From positions 1 to 33,972 of the forward strand of contig NZ_JABBJJ010000112.1 of NCBI RefSeq assembly GCF_012933655.1: a stretch of DNA of 33,972 nt. The letters run 5' to 3'. Below the pieces are notes generated by a model, which saw only the letters and a program-made list of their open reading frames with translations, did no database searches and had not been told where the DNA came from. Positions 29,949 to 33,972 of the stretch are shown here, piece after piece; the first letter of the stretch is position 1; the number at the start of each line of letters is the position of its first letter. Source of the stretch: Pyxidicoccus fallax. Its GTDB lineage: Bacteria > Myxococcota > Myxococcia > Myxococcales > Myxococcaceae. A program made the translations under genes and the position numbers.

Positions 29949-30953
29949 TCAAGTCCCGCCGTGTGCCGCCTCGCCGGGGAGGATGACCACCTTGCCGGAG
30001 GTCTTCCGCTGCTCCAGCGCGCGGTGTGCCTCCGGCAGCTCGTGCAGTCCGAAGGTCCGCTCCACCACGACCTCGAGCGTCCCAGCCATCACGCGCTCGA
30101 AGACCTCGCGCAGGACCTCGGCCTGGACCTCGGGCGGCAGCGCGGGGAAGGAGAAGCCGACGAAGCGCTGGTTCTGGAAGAGCAATTGGGTGACCTGCTC
30201 GGCGCGCAGGGACGTGCCGAACATGCTGTCCACGCCGAAGACGACGAGCCGTCCCTGGGGGGCCAGCGCCCGGAGGCTCTGTCCGAGCGCGTCGCCTCCG
30301 TCCCGCTCGAAGACCACGTCCGCGCCGCGCCCGTCCGTGGCCTCGCGCACCCGCTCGGGCCAGTCCGGGCGCGTGTAGTCGAGGACGACGTCCGCGCCCA
30401 GCCGCCGCGCGAGCGCCCGCTTCTCCTCCGTGCTGGCCCCGGCGATGACACGTCCCGCGCCCAGCGCCTTCGCGAGCTGCACCATGAACGAGCCGACGCC
30501 ACCGGCCGCAGCGGGGATGAACACCGCCTCACCCTTCTTCAACTGCCCGGCGACACGCAAACCGGCGAGCGCGGCCGGTGCCTGGCTCAGCAGGGCCACC
30601 GCCTTCTCGAAGGGGAGCGCATCGGGAATGGGCGTCACGAGCGCGGCCGGAGCCACCGCCAGCTCCGCGAAGGTGCCCTGCCCCGGCAGCATCGCCACCA
30701 CGCGCGCCCCGGGCTTCAGGTGCGTCACCTCCTGGCCTACCTCGCGGACCACGCCCGCGGCCTCGAAACCCGGAACGAATGGCGGGGGCGGAGCGCCCGG
30801 GAGGCGGCCCGCACGCAGCGGGAGCTCCGAGTAGTTCAGTCCGGCGGCGTGGACCTGGATGAGCACGTCGCCAGCACCGGGAACCGGCGGGGTGACGTCC
30901 TCGAGCCGAAGCTCCTCGGGGCCGCCGAAGCGCAGCAGTCGCATGGCCTTCAT
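29949..30953 (-). CDS. NADPH:quinone-reductase-like MDR oxidoreductase
   Basis: A 334-residue medium-chain dehydrogenase/reductase. ATG30953 follows GGGAG by six bases. The N-terminal GroES-like domain has GDVLIQVHAAGLNYSELPLR and PPFVPGFEAAGVV; the zinc ligands of true alcohol dehydrogenases are absent, as in quinone oxidoreductases. The Rossmann part carries AAAGGVGSFMVQLAKALGAG for NADPH, and GRLVVFGVDS and GKVVILPGE later. It likely reduces quinones or other activated double bonds. The divergent AraC gene starts 111 bases away and is its probable regulator. It converges with the SUKH gene, with nine bases between the stops. Confidence 0.93.
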   Translation of the reverse strand: MKAMRLLRFGGPEELRLEDVTPPVPGAGDVLIQVHAAGLNYSELPLRAGRLPGAPPPPFVPGFEAAGVVREVGQEVTHLKPGARVVAMLPGQGTFAELAVAPAALVTPIPDALPFEKAVALLSQAPAALAGLRVAGQLKKGEAVFIPAAAGGVGSFMVQLAKALGAGRVIAGASTEEKRALARRLGADVVLDYTRPDWPERVREATDGRGADVVFERDGGDALGQSLRALAPQGRLVVFGVDSMFGTSLRAEQVTQLLFQNQRFVGFSFPALPPEVQAEVLREVFERVMAGTLEVVVERTFGLHELPEAHRALEQRKTSGKVVILPGEAAHGGT

Positions 30954-31064
30954 GTCTGTCTCCCTGGGGGGATGGAGTGTCGCGGCGGAAGGTAGTCGCG
31001 AGCGTTGGCGCTCTCACTGGCCGGCCGTCCGCATTCATGGTCCATTCGTCCTGGAGGAAGGCGC

Positions 31065-31973
31065 ATGGACGTCCTGGCCGAAACGCTGCGCGGCATCCAC
31101 ATGCGGAGCACGGTGCACAGCCGGCTGGAGCTGTCCGCGCCCTGGGGCCTGCGCGTCGAGGCGCGAGACCGCCCCTCGTTCCACGTGGTGGTTCGTGGCG
31201 GCTGCCTGCTCGAAACCGGCGGTACGCATCACACGCTCGCGCAAGGCGACTTCGTCTTCATCCTCGGCAGGGTGTCCTACGTCTTCAGGGACAGCGAGAA
31301 GACGCGGCCCCTCCCGGCCAGTGAAATCTACGGACGCTGCGGCAGCACCGTCCGCCATGGGGGAGGAGGCGCGGCCACGACGCTCCTCTGCGGCGGCTTC
31401 GACTTCGATGGCACCCCGCTGAGCCCGCTCATCGCGAGCCTGCCTCCCATCCTCCACGTGAAGGGGGACGGCGGCGTCGGTTCGCGGTGGCTGGAGTCCA
31501 CCATGCAGCTCGTGGTCTCGGAGCTGGAGGCCGCGCGCCCGGGCCATGAGACGATGACGAGCCGGCTGGGAGACGTGCTGCTCGTCCAGGCCCTGCGGGA
31601 GCACGTGGCCGCCCTTCCCGCCGGCCAGGGCGGCTGGCTGGCGGCGCTGGTGGACCCTCGGCTCGGCCCCGCGCTCCAGCGCATCCACGAGCGGCCGGAG
31701 ATGGCGTGGACCGTGGAGGGGCTCGCGCGCGCCGCGGGCATGTCGCGCTCGGTGTTCGCGGCGCGCTTCAAGTCACTCGTGGGCGAGGGGCCACTGACGT
31801 ACGTGACGCGCTGGCGCATGCACCGGGCCATGCAGTTGATGGGCACCGGCACGCGCTCGACGAGCGAGGTGGCGCAAGCCGTGGGCTACGAGACGGACAG
31901 CGCCTTCGTGAAGGCCTTCAAGCGCCACGTGGGCGAGACACCGGGCACCTGGAAGCGCCGCCTCACGGGCTGA
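31065..31973 (+). CDS. AraC-family transcriptional regulator (cupin N-terminus)
   Basis: A 302-residue regulator. ATG31065 has GGAGGAAG directly upstream, so the longer open frame from 31005 is rejected. The N-terminal half is a cupin-type sensor (SAPWGLRVEARDRPSFHVVV and GGCLLETGGTHHTLAQGDFV), typical of AraC members with a cupin_6-like domain. The C-terminal part carries the two helix-turn-helix motifs: WTVEGLARAAGMSRSVFAARFK and TRSTSEVAQAVGYETDSAFVKAFKRH (each seen in parts). Divergent to the MDR gene, with a small inverted repeat GAGCG-N4-CGCTC at 31000-31013 between them, it probably activates or represses that gene. The effector is unknown. Confidence 0.94.
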   Translation: MDVLAETLRGIHMRSTVHSRLELSAPWGLRVEARDRPSFHVVVRGGCLLETGGTHHTLAQGDFVFILGRVSYVFRDSEKTRPLPASEIYGRCGSTVRHGGGGAATTLLCGGFDFDGTPLSPLIASLPPILHVKGDGGVGSRWLESTMQLVVSELEAARPGHETMTSRLGDVLLVQALREHVAALPAGQGGWLAALVDPRLGPALQRIHERPEMAWTVEGLARAAGMSRSVFAARFKSLVGEGPLTYVTRWRMHRAMQLMGTGTRSTSEVAQAVGYETDSAFVKAFKRHVGETPGTWKRRLTG

Positions 31974-31988
31974 AGCGGGCGACCGTAC

Positions 31989-33972
31989 TCAGTGCCGAGA
32001 ACCTCCCGCAACCGCGGCGATGGGCTCCTGCTCGTCCAGCGCGGGCCCGTCCGCCAGCGCCTCGTCCACGGTGGACATCAGCAACTCCGGACGCACGGGC
32101 TTCTCCAGCACGCGGTTGGCCACCGAGTCCATGAAGGCCCGCGACTCCGCCGTGTAGGCCCCGCCGGAGATGAACACCACGCGCTCGGCCTGTCCCGGCG
32201 CCATCGCGCACAGACGGCGATACACGGTGGCGCCGTCCGTCTCCGGCATCTGCAAGTCACACAGGATGATGTCGAAGCGGTGCCCCGCCGCCACCAGGGC
32301 CAGCGCCTCGCTGCCACGCGTGGTGGTGACGATGTCGTGGTAGGGCTCCAGGAGCAGCCGCATGGACTGCGCCAGCCTCGGCTCGTCGTCCACCACGAGC
32401 ACCCGGGCGCGCCGGCTCCGGGAGGCGGGCAGCGGCTCGCGCGCCACGGGCCGCACCACCGGGCTCACCTGCTGCACCACCGGCGCGGCGGGCAGCAGCA
32501 CGCTGAAGACGGAGCCATGACCCGGCTCGCTGCGCACCTCCAGCTCGCCCCCATGCGCGCGGACGATCTGCTGGCAGATGGCGAGCCCCAGCCCGGTGCC
32601 CTCGCCCTGGGACTTGGTGGTGAAGAACGGCTCGAAGATGCGGGGCAGCACGTGCGCGGGGATGCCGGCGCCCGTGTCCACCACGTCCACGCGCGCCCGG
32701 CCGGACGCGTCCGTGCTGGTGCGCACGCGCACCTCGTTCAGCGTGGGGCTGCCTTCGGGAATGGCCTGCAGCGCGTTCACCAGCAGGTTGAGCAGCACCT
32801 GCCCCAGCCGCGCCTCGCTGCCCAGCACGCGCGGCACCGGCCCGAACTCCTCCACCACGCGCGCGCGGTGGCGCAGCGCATGGCTGACGATGCGCACGGC
32901 CGGAGGCACGAGCGCGTTGAGGTCCACCTGTCCACGCTCCTGGTCACCCTGGCGGCTGAACACCTGGAGGTCCCTCACGATGAGGCGGATGCGCTCGGCG
33001 CCTTCCAGCGCGCCCCTCACGCCGGAGAGCGCGTCCCGCACGCCGGCGAGACTCCCGTCGGTGAGGCTCCGGGAGGCGGCCTCCAGGTTCAGCACCAGGT
33101 AGGCGAGCGGGTTGTTGATTTCGTGTCCCACGCCGGCCGCCAGCGTGCCCACGGCGGCCACGCGCTCGGCGGCCACCAGCCGGGCCTGCAGCTCCTTGGT
33201 GGCGGTGATGTCGCGGTGGGTGGCCACGTAGTGGGTGATGTCGTCACCGGTGGCGCGCACCGGGGACAGGAGCAGCTCGCTCCAGACGGTGCCACCGTCC
33301 TTGTGGCGCAGCGGCACCTCCGCGCGCAGGGGCTCGCCGGCCAGCAGCACCTGCCGCGAGCGCTCGCGCAGCTCCGGCGTCAGGTCGCCGTAGAACGACG
33401 CGGGGTCCTGTCCCACCAGCTCCTCCAGGCGGCGGCCCAGCAGCCGGCACAGGGCCTCGTTGGCGAACACGGCGCGCAGCGTGCCCGGGCCGGTCACCTC
33501 CGTGATGAGGACGCCGTCGTGGACGCCGCGCACGGTGGTGGCCATCAGCTGGAGCTTCTCCACCGCCTGGCGGCGCTCGTCGCTCGCCGCCGCCAGCAGC
33601 ATGCCGGTGACGGAGGTTACGGCGATGAAGAGCTGGAGCACCAGCAGGTCGTCCGTGAGCATCCCCGTGGAGAAGGGCCCCTGCCCGTACGCCGTGCCGG
33701 CGATGGCGGCGGTGGTGATGGCCAGCGTGGTGGCCGCCGCGCCCCGCGCGCCGAAGCGCAGCGCCGCCCAGGCCGACATGGGGAACAGCAGGAAGGTCGC
33801 CGCGTGCTTCGCGGTCAGCGACACCTTGGGGAGGAAGAAGATGGCCGCGACCAGCACGGTGGTGAGGCCCGCCAGCAGCAGCGCCTCGCTCCACCGCCGC
33901 GGCCGCGTCGGCTTCCGCAGGCACAGCAGTGGCGGCGCCACCACCAGCACGCCCATCAAATCTCCCACCCAC
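31989..33972 (-). CDS. MASE1-PAS-histidine kinase-receiver hybrid, 5' end outside window
   Basis: At least 659 residues; the first visible residues, GDLMGVLVVAPPLL, look like the middle of a MASE1 membrane-sensor domain, so the true start lies beyond the window and the GTG at 33968 is only the first available codon. Membrane segments follow (SEALLLAGLTTVLVAAIFFL and others to about residue 128). Then a PAS domain (about 137-256, with VFANEALCRLLGRR and YVATHRDITATKE), HisKA with H282 in GHEINNPLAYL, an ATPase domain with FFTTKSQGEGTGLGLA, and a C-terminal receiver (ARVLVVDDEP, IILCDLQMPETDG, VLEKPV). It is a membrane-bound hybrid sensor kinase. The signal and target are unknown. It converges with the AraC gene. 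Confidence 0.95.
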   Translation of the reverse strand, partial: WVGDLMGVLVVAPPLLCLRKPTRPRRWSEALLLAGLTTVLVAAIFFLPKVSLTAKHAATFLLFPMSAWAALRFGARGAAATTLAITTAAIAGTAYGQGPFSTGMLTDDLLVLQLFIAVTSVTGMLLAAASDERRQAVEKLQLMATTVRGVHDGVLITEVTGPGTLRAVFANEALCRLLGRRLEELVGQDPASFYGDLTPELRERSRQVLLAGEPLRAEVPLRHKDGGTVWSELLLSPVRATGDDITHYVATHRDITATKELQARLVAAERVAAVGTLAAGVGHEINNPLAYLVLNLEAASRSLTDGSLAGVRDALSGVRGALEGAERIRLIVRDLQVFSRQGDQERGQVDLNALVPPAVRIVSHALRHRARVVEEFGPVPRVLGSEARLGQVLLNLLVNALQAIPEGSPTLNEVRVRTSTDASGRARVDVVDTGAGIPAHVLPRIFEPFFTTKSQGEGTGLGLAICQQIVRAHGGELEVRSEPGHGSVFSVLLPAAPVVQQVSPVVRPVAREPLPASRSRRARVLVVDDEPRLAQSMRLLLEPYHDIVTTTRGSEALALVAAGHRFDIILCDLQMPETDGATVYRRLCAMAPGQAERVVFISGGAYTAESRAFMDSVANRVLEKPVRPELLMSTVDEALADGPALDEQEPIAAVAGGSRH

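Overview
The window is GC-rich bacterial DNA with strong third-position GC. Many lipoproteins, a DUF2378-type protein (a family I know as a myxobacterial paralogue family), a REC-first histidine kinase, a large thermolysin-like protease and a TonB-dependent receptor carrying its own TonB domain all point to a myxobacterium of the Myxococcus/Corallococcus/Pyxidicoccus type. I see no tRNA, rRNA, CRISPR array, insertion sequence or phage gene. No gene-free stretch exceeds 300 bases.

Layout. (1) 1-4250: the 3' end of an unrecognised gene, then four same-strand lipoprotein genes that share one unnamed domain (HACxH, then HxxY, then a second Cys). (2) 4535-9464: a vanadium-type haloperoxidase, a PQQ-dehydrogenase-like beta-propeller lipoprotein overlapping a cytochrome c lipoprotein, and two small unknown genes. 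(3) 9600-12095: a TetR regulator with a 24-base palindrome against its start codon, a cytochrome P450, and a convergent lipoprotein with CxGxxCDN repeats. (4) 12228-16673: a His-rich TonB-dependent receptor and a coupled Tat lipoprotein, divergent from another lipoprotein. (5) 16681-21096: an orphan RelE/ParE-like gene, a REC-HK protein, DUF2378, thioredoxin, FKBP and an outer-membrane beta-barrel protein. (6) 21245-25485: glutamine-dependent NAD synthetase, a Lon-N-domain protein and a divergent MocR regulator. (7) 25603-33972: an M4 metalloprotease, an alpha/beta hydrolase with a small unknown and a SUKH protein, a quinone-reductase-like MDR with a divergent AraC regulator, and a MASE1-PAS-HK-REC kinase that runs off the window.

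The most interesting signal joins regions 1 and 4. A 13-base palindrome, GCAAC-N3-GTTGC followed by RTTT, lies just upstream of two of the four HACxH lipoprotein genes (one copy exact, one degenerate). It lies again in the divergent promoter region of the TonB receptor and its partner lipoprotein. The palindrome has the size and symmetry of a Fur-superfamily (Fur/Zur/Mur) operator. The proteins it fronts carry His/Cys motifs, a MopE-like metal-binding motif, HGHH and HAHGH clusters, and a HAEH motif. I infer a metal-responsive regulon of surface lipoproteins plus an outer-membrane importer. The metal and the regulator are not determined by this sequence.
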